Source: Peptostreptococcus sp. D1 (GTDB taxonomy: Bacteria; Bacillota; Clostridia; Peptostreptococcales; Peptostreptococcaceae). From it: DNA of 64,000 nucleotides. The DNA is taken from the NCBI RefSeq assembly GCF_900112955.1, contig NZ_FONP01000003.1:1-64000 (forward strand), read 5' to 3'. Made by a program: the position numbers and the translations under genes. The notes beneath the pieces were generated by a model. The model was not told the origin of the DNA, made no database searches, and was given only the letters and a program-made list of their open reading frames with translations. Positions 10,018-19,271 of the stretch are shown here, in pieces (positions within the stretch are counted from its first letter, which is position 1; each line of letters begins with the position of its first letter).

Positions 10018-10851
10018 ATGAAAGCAAAAAAAATATTATCATTGGCGGCTGTTGCCGTATTATCATTAGGTCTTGTAGCTTGTGGAGCAAAATCAGGAGA
10101 TAACTCAAGTGAATCTAAATCATCTTCAGATGAAAAGGTAATAAATATAGGTGCTACACCTAGCCCTCATGCAGAGATTTTAAATGAAGCTGTTAAACCG
10201 CTTTTAGAAAAAGAGGGATATACTGTAAATGTGAAGGTGTTTAACGACTATGTATTGCCGAACAAGGCATTGAATGAAGGTACATTAGATGCAAATTATT
10301 TCCAACATTTACCATACCTGGAAGAGTTTAACGCTCAAAATAATACGAAATTAACGTATACAGTTAAGGTTCATATAGAGCCGATGGGTGTATATTCTGA
10401 TAAGGTAAAAAAAGTATCAGAAGTTAAAGATGGTGGAATAGTGGCTGTACCAAATGATCCTACAAATGAATCAAGAGCACTAAAAATACTTGAAAAAGAG
10501 GGGCTAATAAAGCTTGCTACTGGAAAAGAGCTGTTGAATAAGAATGATATTGTTGAGAATCCAAAGAAGCTTGAAATTAAAGAATTGGCTGCTGAACAGC
10601 TGCCATCAGCTTTAAAAGATGTTGATCTTGATGTAATCAATTCAAACTATGCATTGCAGGCGAAGTTGAACCCTGCTAAAGATTCTATAGCATTGGAATC
10701 GATAGACTCTCCATATGCAAATATAATCGCTGTTAAACCGGAAAATAAGGATTCTGAAAAAATAAAAGCATTAAGCAAGGCTGTTGCATCTCCAGAAGTT
10801 AAGAAATTTATTGAAGAAAAATATAATGGAGCAGTAATACCATCATTTTAA
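10018..10851 (+). CDS. metQ: Methionine-binding lipoprotein MetQ
   Basis: A 277-residue solute-binding lipoprotein (NLPA family). The signal peptide ends in the lipobox LGLVACG, with Cys22 the lipidated residue, followed by a Ser-rich linker. The mature domain starts INIGATPSPHAEIL and contains ANYFQHLPYLEEFN, both family hallmarks. AGGAGG precedes the ATG. A 126-base AT-rich gap separates it from metI with no terminator, so it should be co-transcribed under the S-box. Confidence 0.96.
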   Translation: MKAKKILSLAAVAVLSLGLVACGAKSGDNSSESKSSSDEKVINIGATPSPHAEILNEAVKPLLEKEGYTVNVKVFNDYVLPNKALNEGTLDANYFQHLPYLEEFNAQNNTKLTYTVKVHIEPMGVYSDKVKKVSEVKDGGIVAVPNDPTNESRALKILEKEGLIKLATGKELLNKNDIVENPKKLEIKELAAEQLPSALKDVDLDVINSNYALQAKLNPAKDSIALESIDSPYANIIAVKPENKDSEKIKALSKAVASPEVKKFIEEKYNGAVIPSF

Positions 10852-10884
10852 TTAAGCATTGATTTGAAAGCTTAAAATATATCT

Positions 10885-10970
10885 TAAAAAACGGCTTACT
10901 CACTATATGCTGAATCAGATAGTTAGAAGAATTATCTAATTTGGAGCATCATAGAGTATGCCGTTTTTTA
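10885..10970 (+). terminator. Long terminator after metQ
   Basis: AAAAAACGGC with ACTC near 10886-10902 pairs with GAGTATGCCGTTTTTT near 10954-10969, with a second hairpin (AGATAGTTAG/ATTATCTAAT region) inside. The T6 run gives a plus-strand stop and the A6 run on the other side allows a minus-strand stop for the convergent DUF1002 gene. Confidence 0.8.
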
Positions 10971-11034
10971 AAGCTTTGTAATGTTTTTTGTATTTTAGTT
11001 ATAAATTACAAATTCACTATTAATATTATTCGGG

Positions 11035-12078
11035 TTAATTACTAGGAAGAAGTGATTTTATAAAATTGACTATTTTTTCAAAAAAACCACTTTCCTTTAC
11101 TTGATTTCCAATATCGCCAGCAATGCTTGCAGCTGTGTTCAATCCTTCGGCAGTAGTGCTGATAACAGCATCAGATGACAACTTTGAGTCATCAAACCTA
11201 TTAAAAAAGTTAGCAGCATCTTTATTATTATCCAAGAAAGATTTTATTGTATTTTGGAAACCTTTTAAATCAATATTTTCTCCAGACTCCTTTAATTTGC
11301 TTATAACATTTGCTGAAATATTATTCAATGTATCTTTAACGTCATTGTAATTGTAGCTTTGACTAGAAATATCTTTTAACAGATTTACAATAATATTTAT
11401 ATCGCCAGTCGTTAAATTTACATTGTAGTTATTTGCTACCTCTTTTACTGCATTTTCAATTTGCTTTTCGTCTTTTATTTTGTCCTTTATTACTTCCTTT
11501 TTTGCGTCATTTACTATTCCGGCAGCTTTGTCTTTTCCGATTTTTTCTGCCAGGTTTCCAGTAGTTATTAGCTCTTCATTTGCTAATTTTTTCTTTTTCT
11601 CAGTCAGAACTTCACCAGAAGACTTTTCAAATGCCATAATTATTCCTGTTAGAGCACCAGTACCACTTACAGGGAACGGAGCTGCTGCTACGACGTTTGC
11701 ATTTTCCACTCCGGCCGTAGACAATGTAGACGCTATCATTGAGCTTGTAACCCAAGTTATATTTGAAGTCTTTACATTAATACCACCATCATTAGTTGGT
11801 ACAACGTAGGAAGATGACATTGTAACTCTACCTATTTGTTCCTCTGGAGCTATGCCTGACAAATATTTTCTCTCTTGCTTATTATTTACATAGATAATAT
11901 TCGGATTATTTTCATCTACACCAAAATAGTTTAATATCTCTTTTTTTTGAGTGTTATTTAAGTTTATTCCCAAAGTGATGACCTCAGATGTCGCATCTGC
12001 TTTTGATAGGGGAGACACTGACATCAAGATGATCATGGACATTATAATCATCGACATTCTTTTTAAAATTCTTTTCAT
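11035..12078 (-). CDS. Secreted DUF1002 family protein (YpuA-like)
   Basis: A 347-residue exported protein with a signal peptide (residues 1-30, cleavage near SKADA). It carries the DUF1002 features LGINLNNTQKKEILNYFGV, GGINVKTSNITWVTSSMIASTL and NVVAAAPFPVSGTGALTG. The C-terminal third is helical and charged. B. subtilis YpuA is the best-known member; its function is not established. TGGAGG precedes the ATG. It is a single-gene transcript convergent with metQ. No membrane anchor beyond the signal is visible. Confidence 0.9.
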   Translation of the reverse strand: MKRILKRMSMIIMSMIILMSVSPLSKADATSEVITLGINLNNTQKKEILNYFGVDENNPNIIYVNNKQERKYLSGIAPEEQIGRVTMSSSYVVPTNDGGINVKTSNITWVTSSMIASTLSTAGVENANVVAAAPFPVSGTGALTGIIMAFEKSSGEVLTEKKKKLANEELITTGNLAEKIGKDKAAGIVNDAKKEVIKDKIKDEKQIENAVKEVANNYNVNLTTGDINIIVNLLKDISSQSYNYNDVKDTLNNISANVISKLKESGENIDLKGFQNTIKSFLDNNKDAANFFNRFDDSKLSSDAVISTTAEGLNTAASIAGDIGNQVKESGFFEKIVNFIKSLLPSN

Positions 12079-12230
12079 TTTTTACCTCCATAAAAATCTA
12101 AAAGATTTAACCCCGAATTACTAAAGAGAATAAACCATTAGACTTAATTTTTCCTTTAACTTTATTATAGACTTTTAATGCATTTGAATGTTATAATAAA
12201 CTAAAAGAATAGACTTGAAAGGAGATAATT

Positions 12231-12665
12231 ATGTCTAAAGAATTAGTGAAGGACAGAGTAATAGAGTATCTAATCGATGAATTGGGTGTGCCAGAAAATA
12301 TGATTGAGGTTGATACACCGCTATCAGAGTATGAGGAAGGTATAGAGGGTACTATTGATATTACAGTAGTAACAGAGGACGATAATGGATTTTTGCTTCC
12401 ATTGATGGTAGTGCAGTGTATTGATGACGATATAGAATTGACTGAAAGCGTAGTAGAAGCACAGATGGACTTTTTAGAATTGATTGATGATACAACACAG
12501 GTAGGAAGAATAATTTTGACGAATGGCGATCAGATGATGTATGCCGATTGGAATGGCACTGAATTGGAAGATGAAGAAGCATTGCCAAATTATGAAAGCT
12601 TGATTGAAGAGTACAAAGAGCTTGAAAGAGAGTATTTAGAACACGAATATAATCATGAAAATTAG
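12231..12665 (+). CDS. Orphan HsdR N-terminal (HSDR_N-like) domain protein
   Basis: A 144-residue, very acidic protein. The order of elements fits the nuclease-fold domain at the N-terminus of type I restriction subunits: a helical start, GTIDITVV (the D of the PD-(D/E)xK core), LPLMVVQCID, then a helix and VGRIILTNGDQMMYADWNG. The usual core E-x-K reads VVQCID here, so two acidic/lysine catalytic positions seem lost; it is probably not an active nuclease. No HsdM, HsdS or helicase gene is nearby. GAAAGGAG precedes the ATG, and TATAAT lies at 12192-12197. Single-gene unit with its own terminator. Confidence 0.7.
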   Translation: MSKELVKDRVIEYLIDELGVPENMIEVDTPLSEYEEGIEGTIDITVVTEDDNGFLLPLMVVQCIDDDIELTESVVEAQMDFLELIDDTTQVGRIILTNGDQMMYADWNGTELEDEEALPNYESLIEEYKELEREYLEHEYNHEN

Positions 12666-12692
12666 GAAAACAAATATAGTTTGAATTATAAA

Positions 12693-12720
12693 AAATGGGT
12701 TACGATGTCGTAACCCATTT
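12693..12720. terminator. Bidirectional terminator
   Basis: AAATGGGTTACG (12693-12704) pairs perfectly with CGTAACCCATTT (12709-12720) around a 4-base loop. It lies between the plus-strand HsdR-N gene and the minus-strand deacetylase gene, with A and T runs on both sides. Confidence 0.85.
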
Positions 12721-12789
12721 TATGCATATTCACAAAAGATTATAAAGCTGATATACTTACATAAGCATTATATATAAATGCAAATGAAT

Positions 12790-13743
12790 TTATACTAATG
12801 TCTTAAATTCGTATCCGTTGCTTTTATAATATTTAATCATCTTATCTAAGTATTTAACAGTTTCTTCTTTTCCGTATGTATCATGCATTAACAAAACTAT
12901 CAAATTATTTCCTGCACTTGATTTTACAGCAAAATCATAAAGCTGATCTGCATTCTTTTTAGCACCTTCTGCATCACCATTTAAGGCATTCCAGTCAATT
13001 GACGCCATATTGTTTTTAATCATGTATTCATTTAATGGAGTTGTTTCTTTCCAAGATAACTGCCCGCCTGGACATCTAATAACTCTTGTGGAGAAGTTAT
13101 CCATACCCAATGATTTATTGATTAATTTACTGTTTTTGTTAAAGTCTTCCAAAAAATTGTTCATATTTAACACTCTTGAAGGATATAGATATGAATAGTC
13201 GTGAGTATATGAATGGTTACCTATTGCATGACCCTCTTCATAAATTTGCTTTAATATTTCTGGCGCACCATCCATTCTCAATGACCTACCAATAACGAAA
13301 AAAGTTCCCTTTACACCGTTGTTTTTTAATATCTCTAAGACCTTTGGCGTATTTGTTGTTGATGGACCATCATCGAATGTCAAGAAAACTTCTTTTTTTC
13401 CACCGTTCTCATAGTCATACGCATTCAAAGCATTCCAAACTTTTTGGGCATCAACACCTACTTTTTCTTTAAATTGTTTTTTCTGACCGACAACTTTTTG
13501 ATTATCCTGGTTGTTTTCGAGAAGCTTTTTAAGTTTTTCTTTGTTTTCCATTTCAATTCTTGTTATTTCTTGCTTATGTCTATAAGCAAGTGCAATTTTT
13601 ACACATCCTCCGATTGTAACGACAATTAGAAGTAACAAAAGAACTTTTTTCATATTTAATCTTTTTCTTCTTTTCCTACCTCTAGAATTTTTTGAAAAAT
13701 TAATGTTTGCACTTGAATCTTTTTTTCTATTTTTTTTAGTCAT
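12790..13743 (-). CDS. Polysaccharide deacetylase, probably peptidoglycan-modifying
   Basis: A 317-residue NodB-fold (CE4) enzyme. An Arg/Lys-rich start is followed by one membrane segment (about 32-52) and a charged stalk, so the catalytic domain is outside the cell. All five CE4 motifs are visible: LTFDDGPSTT (catalytic and metal Asp), GNHSYTHDY (metal His pair), RCPGG, IDWNALNGDA and LLMHD. It likely removes acetyl groups from GlcNAc or MurNAc, conferring lysozyme resistance; the exact sugar is inference. ATG 13743 is chosen over a TTG at 13749 because AAGGAGG lies 6 bases before it. Confidence 0.92.
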   Translation of the reverse strand: MTKKNRKKDSSANINFSKNSRGRKRRKRLNMKKVLLLLLIVVTIGGCVKIALAYRHKQEITRIEMENKEKLKKLLENNQDNQKVVGQKKQFKEKVGVDAQKVWNALNAYDYENGGKKEVFLTFDDGPSTTNTPKVLEILKNNGVKGTFFVIGRSLRMDGAPEILKQIYEEGHAIGNHSYTHDYSYLYPSRVLNMNNFLEDFNKNSKLINKSLGMDNFSTRVIRCPGGQLSWKETTPLNEYMIKNNMASIDWNALNGDAEGAKKNADQLYDFAVKSSAGNNLIVLLMHDTYGKEETVKYLDKMIKYYKSNGYEFKTLV

Positions 13744-13958
13744 ATTCAACCTCCTTAATTATATTTTACTATATATTATCTTATTGTTAAAGGGTATATT
13801 ATTAATATTAATAATAAAAAAAATATGAAAGAAAATATAGAGAGATGGTTTTTTTTATAAACTAATTAGTAAAAATATGGTATAATAAGGTAGGTAGTAA
13901 ATAGAATTGATACTTTTATTATATCAATAAGTTATTATTTTATCGCAGAGGTGCAATT

Positions 13959-14471
13959 ATGAGGAAATTTAAGTGTAGAGAATGTGGTTATCTTCATATT
14001 GGAGATCAACCTCCATCAATTTGTCCAGTGTGTGCTTTTGATTCAAATGTCTTTTTTGAGTTAGATGATAATAAGGATTTGTCATCAGGTTATTTTGAGA
14101 TGTTGGATACTGCAGATTCTACGACAATAAAGATTATTAGAAATATTTTTGATGCATATAGTGAGTTGGCAATTATTTCGTTAGCTATGTCTATTCAGGC
14201 TAACTATGAAGCGAGAGGAAAGGATGTTATTGACAGTTTGGAATGTCTAAGCAAAGAATTGTCAAATCAAGCAACGATTTATGCTATGTTTCTAGGAGAA
14301 TTTTTGGAGTTTAATACAGAATTGAATATAAGAGATCTTAAAAAGAAAATTGCAAAATTAATGTCAAAAAATAATGAATTAAAGAATAATATAGAGCTTG
14401 ATTATCCAGAATACAAGAAAATAATTGATAAAAATAATAAAAAACTAGAAAATTTAATAGTTAAAATATAA
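13959..14471 (+). CDS. Rubredoxin-like metal-binding protein
   Basis: A 170-residue protein whose first 31 residues form a short rubredoxin-like knuckle: CRECGY, then CPVCAF 17 residues later, with GDQPPSICP typical of rubrerythrin tails. The remaining 130 residues are helical, with the aromatic/acidic stretch NIFDAYSELAIISLAMSIQANY and a Lys/Asn-rich end; I do not see the paired ExxH motifs of a di-iron rubrerythrin. It may bind Fe or Zn, with a redox or oxidative-stress role being a guess. TATAAT lies at 13881-13886, ribosome binding site AGAGGTG. Confidence 0.75.
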   Translation: MRKFKCRECGYLHIGDQPPSICPVCAFDSNVFFELDDNKDLSSGYFEMLDTADSTTIKIIRNIFDAYSELAIISLAMSIQANYEARGKDVIDSLECLSKELSNQATIYAMFLGEFLEFNTELNIRDLKKKIAKLMSKNNELKNNIELDYPEYKKIIDKNNKKLENLIVKI

Positions 14472-14473
14472 AA

Positions 14474-14531
14474 AAATATGCTCCATATTCTTTTTAATAT
14501 AGATTAGTATAGGATGATGGAGCATATTTTT
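14474..14531. terminator. Bidirectional terminator between rubredoxin-like gene and pyrC
   Basis: AAATATGCTCCAT near 14474-14486 pairs with ATGGAGCATATTT near 14516-14529. An A run precedes and a T run follows, so it can stop transcription from both convergent genes. Confidence 0.85.
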
Positions 14532-14548
14532 ATTTTTTGATGCTCGTA

Positions 14549-15853
14549 TTATTCGGCAAATACTATTTTTCCATTACAAATTGTGTATTTTATTTTTCCA
14601 AACAATTGCCTTCCAATGAAAGGTGAGTTTGATGATTTTGAATGAAATTTTTCAACTGTAAACAGCTCATCTTTATTGAAAATACAAATATCAGCAGTTT
14701 TACCAATACTGATATCTCCTTTGCCAAGCTTATATATTTTTGATGGATTAACAGTAAATTTAGCTAATATTTGACTTAAAGAAAGATGTCCTTTTTTCTC
14801 TAACTCCGTAATAGCAAGTGCAAGTGCAGTTTCGAGTCCAATTATACCACTAGGGGCTTTTGAAAATTCAACATTTTTCTCATTGTACGAATGTGGTGCA
14901 TGATCAGTTGCAATTATTTCAATAGTGCCATCCTTCAATCCCTCTATTATTTTTTTCTTGTCATAGGCAGTTCTTAAAGGAGGATTCATTTTTGCCAGAG
15001 CTCCATGTTCGATTATAGCTTCCTCTGTCAGTGTAAAGTGATGAGGTGTTACCTCTGCGATTACATTTGCACCCATTGATTTTATATATCTTATAAAATC
15101 AACTGAATTACCAGAGCTAATATGCTGTATTACTATTCTTGCTCCAGTGTTTAATGCGAGAATACAGTCTCTAGCAACCATTACATCCTCAGATTCACGT
15201 GGGGCACCACTTATTTTTAATTCTTTAGAAATCACGCCATCGTTAATGCCATGAGTAGAGATAAGGCTGTTATCTTCCTCGTGAAGGGCTATTATCGTAT
15301 CTAATTCTTTTGCCTTCAACATAGCTTCCTTCAATATTTTTGTACTCATTATCGGAACACCATCGTTAGTAAAGCCTATAGCACCATTTTTGTGTAAACT
15401 ATCCATGTCAACTAACTTATCTTTGAAATCATGTGTGAGTGCTGATTCCTGTAATACATTGATTTTTGCATTTTTTGCCTTGTTGTAGACATAGTTTAAG
15501 GCTTCTACAGAGTCTACCTTGGGATTTGTGTTCGCCATCATGACAACTGTTGTAAAGCCACCAGCAGCAGCAGCGTTTGCACCACTAATTATATCTTCCT
15601 TATGAGTGAATCCAGGATCTCTAAAGTGAACATGAGTATCTATTAAACCGGGTGAAACAATACAGTCTGAGGCATCTAATTCTTTAAAATTTGCTCCATC
15701 ATTTTTTATTACATCCTTTACTTTCATGATGTCGATGTTTTTTGCTATTTCACTCACTTTACCATCGACAATTAGAAGGTCAGATACAGAATCGAGTTCT
15801 GTAGCAGGGTTTATAATTCTTCCGTTTTTTATTAGCAAAATATTTTTCGCCAT
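14549..15853 (-). CDS. pyrC: Dihydroorotase (PyrC)
   Basis: A 434-residue class I dihydroorotase, which cyclises carbamoyl aspartate in pyrimidine synthesis. Zinc ligands are in DTHVHFRDPG (His74, His76) and the catalytic Asp in IATDHAPHS. GGANAAAAGGFTTVVMMANTNP-like segments and the FVNPSKIYKLG-type C-terminal part (here FTVNPSKIYKLG) are conserved. Length is typical. GGAGGAAAGC precedes the ATG. It stands alone; no other pyr gene is adjacent and no PyrR-type leader is visible upstream. Confidence 0.95.
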   Translation of the reverse strand: MAKNILLIKNGRIINPATELDSVSDLLIVDGKVSEIAKNIDIMKVKDVIKNDGANFKELDASDCIVSPGLIDTHVHFRDPGFTHKEDIISGANAAAAGGFTTVVMMANTNPKVDSVEALNYVYNKAKNAKINVLQESALTHDFKDKLVDMDSLHKNGAIGFTNDGVPIMSTKILKEAMLKAKELDTIIALHEEDNSLISTHGINDGVISKELKISGAPRESEDVMVARDCILALNTGARIVIQHISSGNSVDFIRYIKSMGANVIAEVTPHHFTLTEEAIIEHGALAKMNPPLRTAYDKKKIIEGLKDGTIEIIATDHAPHSYNEKNVEFSKAPSGIIGLETALALAITELEKKGHLSLSQILAKFTVNPSKIYKLGKGDISIGKTADICIFNKDELFTVEKFHSKSSNSPFIGRQLFGKIKYTICNGKIVFAE

Positions 15854-15938
15854 GCTTTCCTCCTCAAAAAAATAAATCCATATGATAAAATTCGATTGAA
15901 TTTAATATTATACTATCGAAATTTATATTGTCTTATAA

Positions 15939-15973
15939 AAAGAGATTAATTCTAAAGTAGAATTAATCTCTTT
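15939..15973 (-). terminator. Terminator of the efflux operon
   Basis: A perfect 16-bp stem, 15939-15954 with 15958-15973, closes a 3-base loop. On the minus strand it is followed by TTTTATAAG. It lies 16 bases after the permease stop. Confidence 0.9.
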
Positions 15974-15989
15974 AATTAACATAAAAGCT

Positions 15990-17240
15990 TTATTTGTAAA
16001 TTATCTTAACCGGATCGACCTTTGATGCCTTTAGTGCTGGCACCAAACCGAATATTATTCCAGTTAACACGATTGCTATAAAAGCGTATAGGAAGGTGTT
16101 GATGCTAGGAATTGGTTTAAACGGAAGAACGTTCTTAGAATAAATTGTAACGGCATAGCCTACAATAACTCCGAGAGCACCACCACAAGTAGTAATGAAT
16201 ACTGATTCTATTAAGAACTGGAATAGAATAGATCTAGGCTTTGCTCCAAGAGCTCTTCTAATACCTATTTCCTTACTTCTTTCCATAACAGAGACATACA
16301 TAATATTCATTATACCAACACCACCTACGACCATAGCAATAATCGTAATTAGTTTAACTGTTTTATCGATTCCTTTTGTCATCTCTTCAGTAGATTTTTG
16401 AATACTAGATCTATCTTGAACTTTATATTCTCCCATTATATTAGGATGAAGAGATATTAATTCTGAAACTACGGAATCTGAAACATCGTTTATTTCAAAC
16501 CCTTCCGCAACAGTTACGATAACCTGGTTGATAGAAGAGTTGTTGGCAATTTTTCCGGCTATTATATTGAACGAACGCTCAGGCACTACAGATGAGGATG
16601 AAGATGTATCGAATTGAGTTCTTTTTTTGAATCCCTTTTCAACAGGATCGTACACGACATCACCGTCAAGTATGCCAACGACTTCATATGTCAAGCCTTT
16701 AATGGTAACACCTTTTCCAATAGGATTTTCATCCTCAAACATATCTTTAACCACATTGCTTTCAAGTACAATAACTCTTTTTCCATCATCAGCAGGAGTC
16801 AAAGCTCTCCCTTTTGTGACCTTGTATTTGGCCTCAGTAGAGGAGATAAATGAACCTGCTCCAGTTTTATCAAAATATGATATGTCAGAATAAACATCAT
16901 TTGATGTGCTGAAAGTAGGAGTTCGAGAAACATATTTATCTGAAGTCTCTATTTTTTCAACTCCATCCAAGGTCTTTAATATTTGGATATCAGAAGTATT
17001 GAATGGATCAAACAAGATCTGATTTGTTTTATATGCATCATCAGATGGTTCAAAATATATTATTGCCGCTCTAGGAGCTACAGCTTTAAAGGATTGCTTA
17101 AAAACAGCACTCATTGCATTACCCATAGAGCTTACAAATACAACAGATGTTATACCTATAATTATCCAAATGAATGCAATTGCCAATCTCAATTTGTGAC
17201 CCTTCAAATTGGCTAGGGAATTTTTTATTAATGTAATCAT
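15990..17240 (-). CDS. MacB-like ABC transporter permease
   Basis: A 416-residue permease with the FtsX/MacB layout: a first membrane helix (about 16-40, LRLAIAFIWIIIGITSVVFV), a large extracellular MacB periplasmic-type core domain (about 45-280), then three helices at the C-terminus, with MERSKEIGIRRALGAKPRSIL before the third, the coupling motif of the family. It should power extrusion of a peptide, lipid or toxic compound through conformational work rather than a transport channel. Its start overlaps the ATPase gene stop by 4 bases. The substrate is unknown. Confidence 0.92.
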   Translation of the reverse strand: MITLIKNSLANLKGHKLRLAIAFIWIIIGITSVVFVSSMGNAMSAVFKQSFKAVAPRAAIIYFEPSDDAYKTNQILFDPFNTSDIQILKTLDGVEKIETSDKYVSRTPTFSTSNDVYSDISYFDKTGAGSFISSTEAKYKVTKGRALTPADDGKRVIVLESNVVKDMFEDENPIGKGVTIKGLTYEVVGILDGDVVYDPVEKGFKKRTQFDTSSSSSVVPERSFNIIAGKIANNSSINQVIVTVAEGFEINDVSDSVVSELISLHPNIMGEYKVQDRSSIQKSTEEMTKGIDKTVKLITIIAMVVGGVGIMNIMYVSVMERSKEIGIRRALGAKPRSILFQFLIESVFITTCGGALGVIVGYAVTIYSKNVLPFKPIPSINTFLYAFIAIVLTGIIFGLVPALKASKVDPVKIIYK

Positions 17241-17917
17241 ATTTTATCCCCCTTAACAAAGCATCCATCTTTGAGTGTGACAACTCTGGATGCATATTTT
17301 GTCATATCAAGGTCATGTGTAACCATGATAATAGTAGTACCAGATTTATTAAGGTCAGATAATAGACCCATTATGTCTAGACCAGTTTCACTATCCAACG
17401 CACCTGTAGGTTCATCAGCAAAAATCAGTTTTGGATTGTTTACCAAGGCTCTAGCTATTGCAATTCTTTGCTGTTGACCTCCGGACAGATGATTTGGAAA
17501 ACTATTTGCTTTATCGGATAAACCAACATCCTCAAGTCTTTTTTCAACAAGCAGTTTTCTTTGGTTCTTATCCTTCATTCCGGCATAAATCAGCGGAATT
17601 TCGATATTTTGGAAAACAGTCAAGGTCTCAATTAGGTTAAATTGTTGAAAAACATACCCAACATAGTTAGCCCTGTATTGTGATCTCATATTCTCCTTCA
17701 AACCACTAACGTCATTACCATCAAAATAGTATTTACCCTCGTCTAAGGTATCCAAAAAACCCAATATGTTTAGTAGGGTAGTCTTACCGCTACCAGATTT
17801 ACCCATAATCATCAGAAATTCACCAGCTTCGATTTCAAGGTTTAAGTTTTTTAGTACATGAAGCTTATCCTTCCCTACTTTATAGTACTTCTGTACATTA
17901 TCTAAAATGATTTGCAT
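17237..17917 (-). CDS. ABC transporter ATP-binding protein (MacB/LolD type)
   Basis: A 226-residue ATPase with Walker A GKSGSGKTT near residue 40, signature LSGGQQQRIAIARAL near 139, and Walker B LIFADEPTGALD near 160; FADEPTGALDS is characteristic of the LolD/MacB subfamily. GGGTGA precedes the ATG. It lies between the adaptor (15-base gap) and the permease (4-base overlap), forming a three-gene export operon. Confidence 0.95.
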   Translation of the reverse strand: MQIILDNVQKYYKVGKDKLHVLKNLNLEIEAGEFLMIMGKSGSGKTTLLNILGFLDTLDEGKYYFDGNDVSGLKENMRSQYRANYVGYVFQQFNLIETLTVFQNIEIPLIYAGMKDKNQRKLLVEKRLEDVGLSDKANSFPNHLSGGQQQRIAIARALVNNPKLIFADEPTGALDSETGLDIMGLLSDLNKSGTTIIMVTHDLDMTKYASRVVTLKDGCFVKGDKI

Positions 17918-17932
17918 ACTGTCACCCTCTAA

Positions 17933-19060
17933 CTACATTTCTTCAGCTTTGTCATCTGCTTTGGCGTCCTCTTTATCTTCACCAGCCGCTGAATTAACAG
18001 GTGCAGGATCGCCTTCCTTCATTTGTAGAGTAGGGTTCTTTATTATTACATCATTTTGATTTAAATCTCCAGTTACAACGGAATAGTTATTACCCTCCGA
18101 AATAACTTCAATATTTACTTTTTTTAATATACCTTCAATGTTAGCTAATACATAAACTTCTTCTCCAGAATTCAGGATTGCAGAGCTCGGTATTTTATGT
18201 TTGTCAGAGTTTACCTCTATAGTGGCCTGAGTATGGTATCCATCTACTACACCTTCTTGAGTGTCGAATGCTAGAACAACATTATAAAATGATAGAGAAC
18301 CAGTATCCTGTGTAGAGCCTGAAGGCTGAGTAGCACTTGCAGGTCTATCGGAAATATAGCTAATTCTTCCTTTTAAAGTATCACCAGTGGAAAGAACAGT
18401 TACGTCAGCAGTCATATCTTTGCTAATCTTTGAAAGGTCTTGCTCACTTATTTGACCATTCATTACATAGTCAGTTGTTTGAACCGTCATCAAAGAGCCG
18501 CTCGTTGCAGAAGCTTCAGTTGATGATCCTGCTGATGTGTGAAGATATACTTTTCCATCAAAAGGAGCTTTTACCTTTGTATAAGCCTTTGCATTTGCAG
18601 CAGAAAGATTTGTATTTAAAGTTGATATTTGATTATTTATAGATACAATTCCAACATCTCCAGTTTGAAGAGTTGATTTTTCTCTAATTAGATTGCTGAT
18701 TTGGGTCTTTATAGACGCAATTTCTTGGATAGCAGCCTCATCCTTTACTATATATAATACATCTCCAGTCTTTACGCTTTGTCCATTGCTGACTCTTATG
18801 TCAGGTGTGGTACCATTTGCTGGTCCCATGATTTCCTTGCTTTGCTTTGGAACAACTAGACCATTAATAAATATTTTTTCGTTTTCAGGTATTACATAGG
18901 TTTGAACAACTGGAACTTTTTCCTTGTTATGACTGTTGTAAATTATTCCAACACCAACAGCTACAATAATCAAGACGGCTGCAGCACCAACATAAATTTG
19001 AATTTTTCTGTTTGTTTTAAATTTTTCCCAGCCTTCTTGCAGTTTAACTTTTAAAGACAT
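17933..19060 (-). CDS. HlyD/MacA-like membrane-fusion adaptor
   Basis: A 375-residue adaptor anchored by one N-terminal membrane helix (about 22-42). It has the lipoyl-type half-motifs (VVPKQSKEIMGPANG and TKVKAPFDGKVYLH), a short coiled coil between them (about 110-150) and beta-barrel domains. The C-terminus is low-complexity, acidic and Lys/Ala-rich. In Gram-positive bacteria such adaptors pair with MacB-like permeases to form export or antimicrobial-sensing complexes. GGGAGGAAAC precedes the ATG. First standard gene of the operon. Confidence 0.9.
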   Translation of the reverse strand: MSLKVKLQEGWEKFKTNRKIQIYVGAAAVLIIVAVGVGIIYNSHNKEKVPVVQTYVIPENEKIFINGLVVPKQSKEIMGPANGTTPDIRVSNGQSVKTGDVLYIVKDEAAIQEIASIKTQISNLIREKSTLQTGDVGIVSINNQISTLNTNLSAANAKAYTKVKAPFDGKVYLHTSAGSSTEASATSGSLMTVQTTDYVMNGQISEQDLSKISKDMTADVTVLSTGDTLKGRISYISDRPASATQPSGSTQDTGSLSFYNVVLAFDTQEGVVDGYHTQATIEVNSDKHKIPSSAILNSGEEVYVLANIEGILKKVNIEVISEGNNYSVVTGDLNQNDVIIKNPTLQMKEGDPAPVNSAAGEDKEDAKADDKAEEM

Positions 19061-19076
19061 CTTGTTTCCTCCCGAT

Positions 19077-19271
19077 TTATATTAATTGCATTATCAAAGT
19101 GAAAATTATGATTGATGACAATACAAATGTATCATTCATTTCATTATAAAGCCAATGCATATCCAACCAATAAGGCATAACAGCAGTGGCTAAAAGTATC
19201 AAATCAACATATTGATAACAAGTGCAGATGACCTGATAAAATGATTTGCTAAATGATTTGAATTTTGAAAT
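19077..19271 (-). CDS. Possible unannotated small membrane protein without a standard start
   Basis: A frame of about 65 codons, open on the minus strand, ends 16 bases before the adaptor gene. Two hydrophobic segments are encoded (around LILLATAVMPYWL and TFVLSSIIIFTLIMQLI) separated by a DMHWLYNEMND loop, which looks like a real protein. No ATG, GTG or TTG lies at its 5' end: an ATT at 19269-19271 follows a GGGGGGA run by 4 bases, and TTG 19202 would give 41 residues. Loss of one G from the G6 tract (19277-19282) would fuse the frame to an ATG at 19282-19284. It may be an atypical start, a recent frameshift or chance. Confidence 0.35.
   Translation of the reverse strand: MSKFKSFSKSFYQVICTCYQYVDLILLATAVMPYWLDMHWLYNEMNDTFVLSSIIIFTLIMQLI

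Noticed and set aside
11123-11809. Plus-strand open frames opposite the DUF1002 gene
   Set aside because: They are shadows of the minus-strand gene, with hydrophobic low-complexity translations and no ribosome binding sites.
12231-12665. Type I restriction-modification locus
   Set aside because: Only an HsdR N-terminal-like domain is present; no HsdM, HsdS or helicase motor is encoded nearby.
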